A stretch of 8,525 bases of DNA from OMSK01 sp902492995 (GCA_902492995.1 CABUNR010000036.1:1-8525), one strand, 5' to 3'. Positions 1 to 6,514 are shown, numbered from the stretch's first letter. Numbers and translations: made by a program. Notes: generated from the letters alone by a model not told the origin.

Positions 1-30
1 ATATCTCGTATTTTCTTAATTAAAGGCATT

Positions 31-55
31 ATAAAAGGATGATTTTTCATCATCC
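31..55 (-). terminator. Candidate intrinsic terminator after tsf
   Basis: On the minus strand GGATGAT (55-49), loop GAAAA and ATCATCC (43-37) form a 7-bp stem followed by TTTTAT (36-31). It lies about 65 nt past the tsf stop, a suitable place to end the rpsB-tsf transcript. The U-run is short. The same bases are also an open reading frame running off the window edge, so a coding explanation is not excluded. Confidence 0.5.
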
Positions 56-70
56 CTTATAATCACAATT

Positions 71-116
71 CATTTATCAAATTTATTGTCCACCAACACT
101 ATTTGACAAAGAACCC
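71..116 (-). mobile_element. Possible ISL3-family insertion sequence end (remnant)
   Basis: Read on the minus strand from base 116, the sequence begins GGGTTCTTTGTCAAATAGTG and continues TTGGTGGACAA. This resembles, from memory, the terminal inverted repeats of ISL3-family elements, which commonly begin GGNTCTTTG. No transposase and no second repeat is present in the window. If real, it is either the tip of an element extending past the left edge or a solo remnant between tsf and its terminator. This is an inference from pattern memory only. Confidence 0.3.
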
Positions 117-119
117 TTT

Positions 120-992
120 TTAACCATTTATTTGTTTTGCTACTTCTTCAGCAAAATTTTCTTCTTTTTTTTCGATTCCTTCTCCAACTTCAAAACGTAT
201 CATATTAACGATTTCTCCACCATTATTTTTTACATATGTTTTTACATTAATATCAGAATCTTTTACGAATGGTTGTTCTTCTAAACATACTTCTTTGTAG
301 TATTTTTGAATTCTTCCTTCAACCATTTTTTGTGCTATTTCTTCTGGTTTTCCTTCATTCATAGCTTGTTCTTTTAGAATTGCTCTTTCTTTTTCAATTT
401 CTTCTTCTTTAACATTTTCGCGTTTTACATAAATTGGTCTCATTGCTGCTGCATGCATTGAAACATCTTTTGCTACTTCACTTGATGCATTATTAACAAT
501 TGTTAATACAGCAATTTTTCCTCCCATATGAATGTATTCTCCAAATGATTCAGAATCAGTTTTTTCTACTTTAGCAAATCTTCTTAATGATAATTTTTCT
601 CCAATTTTTGCAGTTTTTGCTATTATAATATCATTAATTGTTTCTCCATTTACTTCTTCTTTTAAAAGTTCTTCTACTGTTGTTGCATTTGATGTAATAA
701 TTGTATTTAATATAGTATTTACTAAATCTTTAAATTCTTCATTTTTTGCTACGAAATCAGTTTCTGAGTTAACTTCTACTATTGCAGCTGTATTTCCTTT
801 TATTAAAACTTCTGCTAAACCTTCTGCTGCTATACGATCAGATTTTTTTGCAGCTTTAGATATTCCTTTTTCTCTTAACCAATCCATTGAAGCATTAATA
901 TCACCATTATTTGCTTCTAAGGCTTTTTTACAGTCAAGCATTCCTGCTCCTGATTTTTCTCTTAATTCTTTTACTAGACTAGCACTAATCAT
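120..992 (-). CDS. tsf: Translation elongation factor Ts (EF-Ts)
   Basis: EF-Ts is the guanine-nucleotide exchange factor that recycles EF-Tu from its GDP form in the cytoplasm. The 290-residue protein has the expected length for a bacterial EF-Ts. Residues 1-45 form the UBA-like N-terminal module (LVKELREKSGAGMLDCKKAL). The EF-Tu-contacting TDFVA motif is at 78-82, followed by KNEEF. The core contains GEYIHMGGKIAVL (151-163) and MHAAAMRPIYV (179-189), and the C-terminal part has EQPFVKD (239-245). The start ATG at 990-992 is preceded by AAAGGAG at normal spacing, and the stop is TAA. It follows rpsB after 38 nt, the classic rpsB-tsf operon order. The gap carries a hairpin, and a candidate terminator lies about 65 nt downstream of the stop. 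No key residue appears missing. Identification is certain from the motifs and the neighbour. Confidence 0.98.
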   Translation of the reverse strand: MISASLVKELREKSGAGMLDCKKALEANNGDINASMDWLREKGISKAAKKSDRIAAEGLAEVLIKGNTAAIVEVNSETDFVAKNEEFKDLVNTILNTIITSNATTVEELLKEEVNGETINDIIIAKTAKIGEKLSLRRFAKVEKTDSESFGEYIHMGGKIAVLTIVNNASSEVAKDVSMHAAAMRPIYVKRENVKEEEIEKERAILKEQAMNEGKPEEIAQKMVEGRIQKYYKEVCLEEQPFVKDSDINVKTYVKNNGGEIVNMIRFEVGEGIEKKEENFAEEVAKQING

Positions 993-1011
993 ATTATTCT
1001 CCTTTCAAAGA

Positions 1012-1032
1012 AAGATGATTTAAAATCATCTT
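1012..1032 (-). promoter_or_regulatory. Hairpin in the rpsB-tsf spacer
   Basis: A perfect inverted repeat AAGATGAT / ATCATCTT (1012-1019 and 1025-1032) with a 5-nt loop fills most of the 38-nt gap and overlaps the rpsB TAA stop. On the minus-strand transcript it is followed by TTTCTTTG and then the tsf ribosome binding site, so there is no clean U-run. It could be a weak attenuator, a processing site, or a structure that sets the tsf:rpsB ratio. The structure is seen directly; the role is inferred. Confidence 0.55.
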
Positions 1033-2044
1033 ATTTATTTAAAGCTTCAACAAGCTCTGCTTTTTTCATTGTTGAATAACCTTTTATATCTTTTTCTTTT
1101 GCTATTTCACGAAGTTCTGAAACTGTAAGTTTAGTTAAATCTTTGGCTTCTTCTTTTTTTTCTTGTTTAACTTCTTTTTTAGTTTCTTTTTTTTCTTCTT
1201 TAGCTTCTACTTTTTCAAATTTTTTTACATCTTTTTTAAATGGTTTATTTGATTTATCAAATCTTTTTTTATTATCGTCTTTTCTTTTTACTGTTTCTAA
1301 TGCTTTTTCCATTATATTTGCATCTGATTTTTTGTCTTCATCTTTTATATAGTTAACAATTTTTCCACCATTTGCTTCTACTATTGCATTAGCCATTACT
1401 CCTGTAATTAATTTTACAGCACGAATTGCATCATCATTACCTGGAATTACATAATCAACCATATCTGGATCACAGTTTGTATCTACAATACCAAATACTG
1501 GAATATTTAATTTTCTAGCTTCTCTTATTGCAATTTCTTCTTTTGATGGATCTACTATGAACATTGCATCTGGTAATTTGTGCATTTCACGAATACCACA
1601 TAAGATTTTATTTAGCTTTTCATATTCTTTTTTAATTCCAATTACTTCTTTTTTGGGAAGTAAATCAAATGTACCATCTTTTTCCATTTTTTCGATTTCT
1701 TCTAATCTTTTTACTCTTCTTCTTATTGTTCTAAAGTTAGTTAAAGTTCCCCCTAACCATCTTTCTGCTACATAATAAGAATTTGATCTTATTGCTTCTT
1801 CAGTAATTGCTTCACTAGCTTGTTTTCTAGTTCCAACGAATAAAACTTTTCCTCCGTTTGCTGCAATTTTATGAAGTGCTTGATATGCTTCTTCTATTTT
1901 TTTTGCTGTTTTTTGAAGATCGATAATATAAATATCATCTCTTGATGTAAAAATATATTCTTTCATTTTTGGGTTCCATCTTTTAGTTTGATGACCAAAG
2001 TGAACACCTGTTTCTAATAAATAACTCATTGACACTACTGCCAT
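1031..2044 (-). CDS. rpsB: 30S ribosomal protein S2 with C-terminal Rho_N/SAP-like extension
   Basis: S2 is a protein of the small ribosomal subunit that sits near the head-body junction and is needed for S1 or mRNA engagement in many bacteria. Residues 1 to about 230 are a standard S2: ETGVHFGHQTKRWNPKM (11-27), VGTRKQA (70-76), ERWLGGTLTNF (94-104), PDAMFIVDPSKE (158-169) and IPGNDDAIRAVKLI (200-213). The usual S2 length is about 230-260 residues, but this protein has 337. After about residue 235 comes a low-complexity lysine/glutamate linker (roughly 236-301). The final 35 residues (303-337) contain LTVSELREIAKEKDIKGYS followed by MKKAELVEAL, matching the Rho_N/SAP-like helix-extended-loop-helix pattern. 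The ATG has AAAGGAGG 7 nt upstream, and the stop is TAA. It has its own promoter and leader and is followed by tsf. The extension is in frame with no sign of a frameshift. Confidence 0.98.
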   Translation of the reverse strand: MAVVSMSYLLETGVHFGHQTKRWNPKMKEYIFTSRDDIYIIDLQKTAKKIEEAYQALHKIAANGGKVLFVGTRKQASEAITEEAIRSNSYYVAERWLGGTLTNFRTIRRRVKRLEEIEKMEKDGTFDLLPKKEVIGIKKEYEKLNKILCGIREMHKLPDAMFIVDPSKEEIAIREARKLNIPVFGIVDTNCDPDMVDYVIPGNDDAIRAVKLITGVMANAIVEANGGKIVNYIKDEDKKSDANIMEKALETVKRKDDNKKRFDKSNKPFKKDVKKFEKVEAKEEKKETKKEVKQEKKEEAKDLTKLTVSELREIAKEKDIKGYSTMKKAELVEALNK

Positions 2045-2144
2045 TTAAATTCCTCCTTTTGTTAATCCTCCATTATCTCAACTTTCTACACCACCATAGG
2101 CACTAGGCATAAAAATCAATAATGTGTGTTTTTTTGAAAAAGCC
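2045..2144 (-). promoter_or_regulatory. rpsB 5' leader, candidate ribosomal-protein autoregulatory RNA
   Basis: About 100 nt lie between the predicted transcription start and the rpsB ATG, long for such a compact region. A possible long-range stem pairs ACACACAT (2129-2122) with ATGGTGGTGT (2097-2088), leaving two bulged G residues, and the enclosed loop contains GCCTAGTGCC. Downstream are an extra GGAGG-like stretch and the real AAAGGAGG. S2-binding leaders that repress rpsB-tsf are known in other bacteria. I do not recognise this one as a named family, so the regulatory role is inferred. Confidence 0.35.
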
Positions 2145-2150
2145 AGGTTA

Positions 2151-2180
2151 ATTATACCATACTTTTATATAATTATACAA
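2151..2180 (-). promoter_or_regulatory. rpsB-tsf promoter (extended -10)
   Basis: On the minus strand a perfect TATAAT (2156-2151) is preceded by TGG, giving the extended -10 form TGN-TATAAT. A TTGTAT -35 element lies at 2180-2175 with an 18-nt spacer. The -35 overlaps the stop codon of the upstream gene. The predicted start is near base 2144, giving a leader of about 100 nt before rpsB. No terminator separates the upstream gene from this promoter, so read-through from the RNase J-like operon is possible. Confidence 0.7.
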
Positions 2181-2760
2181 GTTTTTTGTTTATTTTTTCT
2201 AATACTTTATTTATTGTTTCTTTTTGTGGTTGATCTAACATTATCTCTTGATAATAATTATATATTTCACTGAATTTCATACCAGTTGGTATTTCAATTA
2301 CAACTCTTTTTACATAATCTGTATCAATTCTTCCTTGTAGTGGTAGTGGTGTAAATATATATTTATACCATTCTTTACTTTCATCTTTATTTTTTGTATA
2401 TGTTAGTTTACCACATTCTAAGCATTTTACACTTGCATATTCCGCATCTTTTTCTTCTGGAACACTTATTACTCTATTACTACTATTATGCTTTTTATAT
2501 CCTGTAATTGCTAAAATTGGATGAGTACACCCAATTTTTAGACTTTCTATTTCTCTTGTTTGTAATTCTCCTAATTTACTTTGTAGTTCTTCTTCATACA
2601 AATATTCCATACCTAAACTTTTTAATTTTGTAACTATTTCACATTTTTTTAACTCTTCTACTAATTTGTTTATTTCTTCTTTTATTTCTTCTGTTCTTAC
2701 TTTAGATTCTTCACACTGATTTTGTTCATTTAATATTCTTTCTCTTTTTTTTTCAATCAT
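2173..2760 (-). CDS. Unrecognised protein with N-terminal coiled coil and putative Cys/His metal site
   Basis: I do not recognise this 195-residue protein. Residues 1 to about 72 are highly charged and predicted helical or coiled-coil (KVRTEEIKEEINKLVEELKK). A central segment has IGCTHPILAITGY (76-88) and then VKCLECGKLTY (111-121). C78, possibly H80, C113 and C116 could together bind one zinc ion, as in a split zinc ribbon. The C-terminal third (about 130-195) has WYKYIFTPLPLQ, a VVIEIPTGM strand and a terminal helix. There is no signal peptide or membrane segment, so it is probably cytoplasmic. The start ATG at 2758-2760 uses AGGTGAT, which overlaps the TAG stop of the RNase J-like gene 8 nt upstream, suggesting translational coupling. 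The context suggests a role linked to RNA metabolism or a translated hitchhiker, but no function can be assigned. Confidence 0.85.
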   Translation of the reverse strand: MIEKKRERILNEQNQCEESKVRTEEIKEEINKLVEELKKCEIVTKLKSLGMEYLYEEELQSKLGELQTREIESLKIGCTHPILAITGYKKHNSSNRVISVPEEKDAEYASVKCLECGKLTYTKNKDESKEWYKYIFTPLPLQGRIDTDYVKRVVIEIPTGMKFSEIYNYYQEIMLDQPQKETINKVLEKINKKLV

Positions 2761-2768
2761 ATTATCAC

Positions 2769-4412
2769 CTAAACTTCTTGCATTACTATTAATATCATTG
2801 GTTTACATTCAGTCTCTTTATATAAATATTTACCTAATTTTTCTCTTATTCCTAATTTTATTTTATTAAATTCTACATAATTATTCTTTATATTTTCATT
2901 TATTACTTCAAGAGATATTTTTTCTGCTTCTTTTATTATATCTATATTTTCTTTTACATAAATAAATCCTCTTGTTAGTATTTCTGGTCCTGCTAGGATC
3001 TTTTTAGTTTTTTTATCAAGTGTTGCACTTACAAGTACAATTCCATTATCACTTAAAAGTTCTCTATCCTTTATTACAAGTTCACTTATGTCTCCTATTG
3101 TTTTTCCATCTATTAATATCTCATCTATTTTAACGGTTTCATTTGTTTCAACAAGTTTTCCATTTTGAAATTCTGTTACCATTCCATTTAGTTTTAAGAT
3201 TATATTTGAATCATTATATCCGATCTTTTTCGCGTTATTAGCATTCTCTACTTGTTGTTTATACTCTCCAATTACTGGAAAATAATATTTTGGATTCATT
3301 AAATTTATCATCATCATTAAATCTTCACTTGATGCATGATTTGATAAATATGATTGTGATATTATTATTAAATTTGGTCCTATTTTTGATACATCATCAT
3401 ATACTTTTGTTGCTCTTCTTTCCATTCCTTCATATACAGGTGATGCGAATACTACCGTATCTTCTTCTTTTATTTTTAAGAATTTATCATATCCTTTTAT
3501 TATTCTTGATATATTTGAAAATGGTTTTTCTCTTTCATCTGATACAATAACAACAACATTTTTATCATTTATATTTTTTATACTTCCAATTTTTTTCTTA
3601 TCAAAATCAATATATTTCATATCTATAGCATTATAAATCATATTTTCTAATCTTTTTCCTAAGATTACTACTTTTCTATCTGTTTTCATGATTTCTTCAA
3701 ATAATTCTTGTATTCTATAGAATTGAGTTTGCGATATATTAAATATTATTCTTCCTTCATTTTGATCTAATGTTTTAGTTATAACCTGCGTAATTCTATT
3801 ATTTGGAGCAGTATATCCTTTTTTTTCTGCATAAATTGATTCACTCATTAGACATAGAACTCCTTTTTTTCCAACATATGCAAGTTTTCCTATATCTGTT
3901 TTATATTCTCCTTGCATTGTTTGATCAAATACAAAGTTTCCTGTATAGACAATTGCACCATCTTCTGTATCTATTACATAACAAACACTTCCTGGTACAG
4001 AATGTGTTACTGATATTGGAAATATACTAACTTTTCCAAATTTTAAATTTCGATGTGGTTCTATAACATGTAAGTTGTCACTTTTTATATTAGCCTCTTG
4101 TAATTCTTCTTTCAATATTTCTATTGTAAATTCTGTTCCGTATATATTTATTTCTGGGATAGATTCTATTATTTCTGAAACTGCTCCCATTTGTCCGTCA
4201 TGACCATGTGTTATAAAAATTCCTTTTACTCTATCTTTATTTTCTTTTAAGTAGTCAAAATTAGGAATTATATAATCGATTCCTAACATTTTATCATCTG
4301 CATATTTTAAACCCGCATCTAATACAAAAATATCATTATCTACATCAACGATATACATATTTTTTCCTGTTTCGTTTAGTCCACCTAAACTAAATATTTT
4401 TATTTTACTCAT
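2769..4412 (-). CDS. RNase J2-like metallo-beta-lactamase/beta-CASP protein, catalytically degenerate
   Basis: This 547-residue protein is full length for RNase J and aligns end to end with it: LGGLNETGKNMYIV near the N-terminus, DAGLKYADDKMLGIDYIIPN, GVLCLMSES, FASPVYEG, and the C-terminal domain with IDGKTIGDI, VIKDRELLS and AGPEILTRGFIYV. RNase J enzymes process and degrade mRNA in the cytoplasm; J2 partners J1. The active site is eroded. The HxHxDH motif reads H69-G-H71-D-G73-Q74, so the D and second H are lost. The motif-4 Asp is N159 (YTGNF), and the usual H/N before GEY is I381. GSQGEP is replaced by SDEREKP (291-297). H137 and H359 remain. I chose the ATG at 4410-4412 because AAAGGAG lies 5 nt upstream; an ATG 7 codons earlier lacks a good site. 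The stop TAG abuts the next gene. It is most likely a structural J2-type subunit. Confidence 0.93.
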   Translation of the reverse strand: MSKIKIFSLGGLNETGKNMYIVDVDNDIFVLDAGLKYADDKMLGIDYIIPNFDYLKENKDRVKGIFITHGHDGQMGAVSEIIESIPEINIYGTEFTIEILKEELQEANIKSDNLHVIEPHRNLKFGKVSIFPISVTHSVPGSVCYVIDTEDGAIVYTGNFVFDQTMQGEYKTDIGKLAYVGKKGVLCLMSESIYAEKKGYTAPNNRITQVITKTLDQNEGRIIFNISQTQFYRIQELFEEIMKTDRKVVILGKRLENMIYNAIDMKYIDFDKKKIGSIKNINDKNVVVIVSDEREKPFSNISRIIKGYDKFLKIKEEDTVVFASPVYEGMERRATKVYDDVSKIGPNLIIISQSYLSNHASSEDLMMMINLMNPKYYFPVIGEYKQQVENANNAKKIGYNDSNIILKLNGMVTEFQNGKLVETNETVKIDEILIDGKTIGDISELVIKDRELLSDNGIVLVSATLDKKTKKILAGPEILTRGFIYVKENIDIIKEAEKISLEVINENIKNNYVEFNKIKLGIREKLGKYLYKETECKPMILIVMQEV

Positions 4413-4434
4413 ATTTTCTCCTTTCTGTTTCATA

Positions 4435-4477
4435 TAAAAAGACTAATTAATTATATCACTAAATAACTAATTAGTCT
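4435..4477 (-). terminator. Hairpin with U-run upstream of the RNase J-like gene
   Basis: A perfect 10-bp inverted repeat AGACTAATTA / TAATTAGTCT (4440-4449 and 4468-4477) encloses an 18-nt loop. On the minus strand it is followed by a run of five T, ending about 22 nt before the gene's ATG. It could act as a back-up terminator for the upstream zinc-ribbon operon or as an attenuator. An extended -10 element lies in its loop and part of the arm. Confidence 0.5.
4450..4458 (-). promoter_or_regulatory. Extended -10 promoter for the RNase J-like gene
   Basis: TGATATAAT on the minus strand is a perfect extended -10 (TG-A-TATAAT). No good -35 is present at 17 nt upstream (TAGACT). The predicted start near 4443 gives a leader of about 30 nt. 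The element lies in the loop and inner arm of the hairpin. It is the only evident promoter between the zinc-ribbon terminator and the RNase J-like gene. Confidence 0.5.
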
Positions 4478-4510
4478 ATATTTCTAAAAAAATATTAAAA
4501 TCAACTACTT

Positions 4511-4530
4511 AAAAAAGGCTTTATGCCTTT
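4511..4530 (-). terminator. Intrinsic terminator of the zinc-ribbon gene pair
   Basis: On the minus strand AAAGGC (4530-4525), loop ATAAA and GCCTTT (4519-4514) form a 6-bp stem running into a six-T stretch (4516-4511). It starts 5 nt after the TAG stop of the upstream gene. Placement and form fit a standard Rho-independent terminator, although the stem is short. Confidence 0.7.
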
Positions 4531-4534
4531 CTTA

Positions 4535-5290
4535 CTAATCAAATAATTTTTCTACTATATCTATTACTAATGTTGCTAATACAGACATTGATGCTACACT
4601 TAAGAATAGTTTATTTTTATCAATTTTAGCAACTTGATTTACTGATGCTGATAATACTAATGTACTTGTTATTGTTGCAAATGAAGTTATGTAACTTCTA
4701 ATATATCCCATAACTTCAGCATCTATAAATACAAATACTGAGTTTGCTACATTTGCTACTAATACTACTGCTAAACTTACACCAACTACAGATAACATTT
4801 CTTTAATTGTTGCTTTTCCTTTAAATAATTTTGTTATTAAGAAGTATCCTGCTACTGCAAGAACTGCATAAAGAACTAAATTAGTTGCAAATGATGTCAT
4901 AAATTCTTTTAAATATTCTGGTTCTTTAACTCCTAAATTTCCTTGCATTGCTTTATCTAATAAATCACTAAAATCATTTGAGTTAAATGCATTTGCATTA
5001 TTTGATGAATACATATTTTTTAATGTTGCTATTTTATATAATCCTTGTGATAAAGCAGTTAAAACTATCATTATAATTCCTGCTATATATTTATTTTCAC
5101 AAACAAATTTTTTTATAATGTCAAAAGGTTTTGTAAAAATTCCTTTTAATATTTCTAATGAATCTGTAAATCCTTGTTTAATATCTACTTCCTCTATTTG
5201 ATTTTCATTAGTTGTTTTTTTTGTTTCCTTACATTTTGGACACTTTCCATCTACCATTTCACTTCCACATTTTGTACAAAATTTTGCCAT
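4535..5290 (-). CDS. Zinc-ribbon multi-pass membrane protein (Yip1-like topology)
   Basis: The 251-residue protein starts with a zinc ribbon, C5-TKC8 and C17-PKC20. A polar linker (about 21-60) precedes around five hydrophobic helices at roughly 68-86, 132-155, 166-188, 200-218 and 228-247. A loop of about 45 residues rich in N, S and D lies between helices 1 and 2. Zinc ribbon plus a Yip1/DUF-type five-helix domain is common in Firmicutes as an uncharacterised membrane family, so the family link is by architecture only. The ATG at 5288-5290 has AGGAGG 8 nt upstream. That site overlaps the TAG of the preceding zinc-ribbon gene, leaving an 11-nt gap that implies translational coupling. A terminator follows directly. 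The pair probably acts at the membrane, with the ribbon in the cytoplasm. The exact function is unknown. Confidence 0.9.
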   Translation of the reverse strand: MAKFCTKCGSEMVDGKCPKCKETKKTTNENQIEEVDIKQGFTDSLEILKGIFTKPFDIIKKFVCENKYIAGIIMIVLTALSQGLYKIATLKNMYSSNNANAFNSNDFSDLLDKAMQGNLGVKEPEYLKEFMTSFATNLVLYAVLAVAGYFLITKLFKGKATIKEMLSVVGVSLAVVLVANVANSVFVFIDAEVMGYIRSYITSFATITSTLVLSASVNQVAKIDKNKLFLSVASMSVLATLVIDIVEKLFD

Positions 5291-5301
5291 TTTATTTCCT
5301 C

Positions 5302-6492
5302 CTAATATCTACTAAAGTATGTTAATATACTTGATATATTTGACATAACATAATCTTTTTCACTTATTGTATAATCTACATATAATATATCTATTTTATT
5401 TTTTCCAATATATTCTTTTGTTTCATCACTATATTTATATTCTAACTTATAACTATATTTCATTTTTACAACTAAACTAATTTTTTCTTCATTTGGTGAT
5501 ACAGATGTAATTTCAACATCATCAACTGTCATTTCTTTTAATTTAGAATAATCTGATTTTGTATAATCTTTTATATAATTATAGCTTGTTTCTACATTAC
5601 TTCTAACTTCTTCTGTAAATGAATCTTTTATATCATCGAAGCTTTTATCTTCTAATGCTGATTTATATAATAATTCTAATTTTTCTTTAATTTCTTTTTC
5701 TAATTTTTCATTAGTTTTTTCATCTAATTTTAAATTACTAGTTCTATAAGTACCATAATTTCCATTTACTTTCAATTCACCAGATAATTTAACTCCAGAT
5801 TTGTATTCAACTGTTAAATTATATTTTCCTTTTAATATACTTGGAATCTTATATGAATCGTAATATGATGAGTATGATTCTTCTTTGTATTTATCATTTA
5901 ATTCAATATCATTTATTTTAACATTTGTATTTTTTGGTACTGAAATAGTATAATCTTTTGATACTAATTCACTACTATCTACAGTCCAATTTTCAAAAAA
6001 TAACCATTTTTTATTTTTATTTTTTGTTAATTTTACTAATTTAGTTTTTTCTTTAGATGATCCTTCTTCAACATATGTAATTACTACACTTGTACTTAAA
6101 GAATCATCTTTAGTTTCATCTTTTTTAACACTATAATTTGCCAATTTAATTTTTTCATTATTTTTAATGCTTTCTTCTAAAAGCTTTTTACTTACAAATT
6201 TACTTTCCTCTAAATTCATTGTATTATATAGTGTTTTTGCATCATTAGATGCATATGCTTTAAAATATTTTAAAGCTATTTTTTCAGGTTTAAATAAACT
6301 ACCTAAATACATATAAATACCAACAAATATAACTGCAACTATAGCTATAACACTAATAATTAATTTTGTTTTTTTATCCATTGGTTTTTTTTGCGCTACT
6401 TCTTTTATTTCTTCTACTTCTAGTTTAGAACCACATTTTTCACAAAAAGCTGCACCTTTTTCATTTTTTGTTCCACATTCTCCACAAAACAT
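5302..6492 (-). CDS. Zinc-ribbon, membrane-anchored TcaA/YvbJ-like protein
   Basis: The 396-residue protein has an N-terminal zinc ribbon (C3-GEC6, C17-EKC20), a charged linker, and one transmembrane helix at about 44-64 (LIISVIAIVAVIFVGIYMYL). A large, probably extracellular, region follows. Residues about 70-173 resemble a small NTF2-like or TcaA-type domain (ALKYFKAYASNDAKTLYNTM, ending KWLFFENWTVDSS). Residues about 177-256 are a beta-rich PEGA-like segment (YTISVPKNTNVKINDIEL). Residues 260-396 look like a second NTF2-like domain. This order matches S. aureus TcaA and B. subtilis YvbJ, which have been linked to envelope stress and glycopeptide response. Assignment is by architecture, since sequence identity cannot be measured here. 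The ATG at 6490-6492 has a strong AAGGAGGAG site. It is coupled to the following zinc-ribbon protein. Confidence 0.85.
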   Translation of the reverse strand: MFCGECGTKNEKGAAFCEKCGSKLEVEEIKEVAQKKPMDKKTKLIISVIAIVAVIFVGIYMYLGSLFKPEKIALKYFKAYASNDAKTLYNTMNLEESKFVSKKLLEESIKNNEKIKLANYSVKKDETKDDSLSTSVVITYVEEGSSKEKTKLVKLTKNKNKKWLFFENWTVDSSELVSKDYTISVPKNTNVKINDIELNDKYKEESYSSYYDSYKIPSILKGKYNLTVEYKSGVKLSGELKVNGNYGTYRTSNLKLDEKTNEKLEKEIKEKLELLYKSALEDKSFDDIKDSFTEEVRSNVETSYNYIKDYTKSDYSKLKEMTVDDVEITSVSPNEEKISLVVKMKYSYKLEYKYSDETKEYIGKNKIDILYVDYTISEKDYVMSNISSILTYFSRY

Positions 6493-6514
6493 AATTTCTC
6501 CTCCTTATGATAAG

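Noticed and set aside
103..131. Plus-strand TTGACA suggesting an antisense promoter into tsf
   Set aside because: No acceptable -10 element lies at 16-18 nt downstream, and the hexamer is part of the possible insertion-sequence end.
532..1023. 163-residue plus-strand open frame opposite tsf
   Set aside because: It is the antisense shadow of tsf. It has no ribosome binding site and its hydrophobic composition is what antisense of an AT-rich, lysine/glutamate-rich gene gives.
3290..3550. Plus-strand open frames opposite the RNase J-like, rpsB and mutL genes that look like small membrane proteins
   Set aside because: The runs of F, L and I are reverse-complement readings of lysine, asparagine and glutamate codons. 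None has a plausible start region, and all lie inside well-supported genes.
2769..4433. The longer 554-residue start of the RNase J-like protein
   Set aside because: The good AAAGGAG site lies between the two ATG codons and serves the downstream one at 4410-4412. RNase J homology also begins after that Met.
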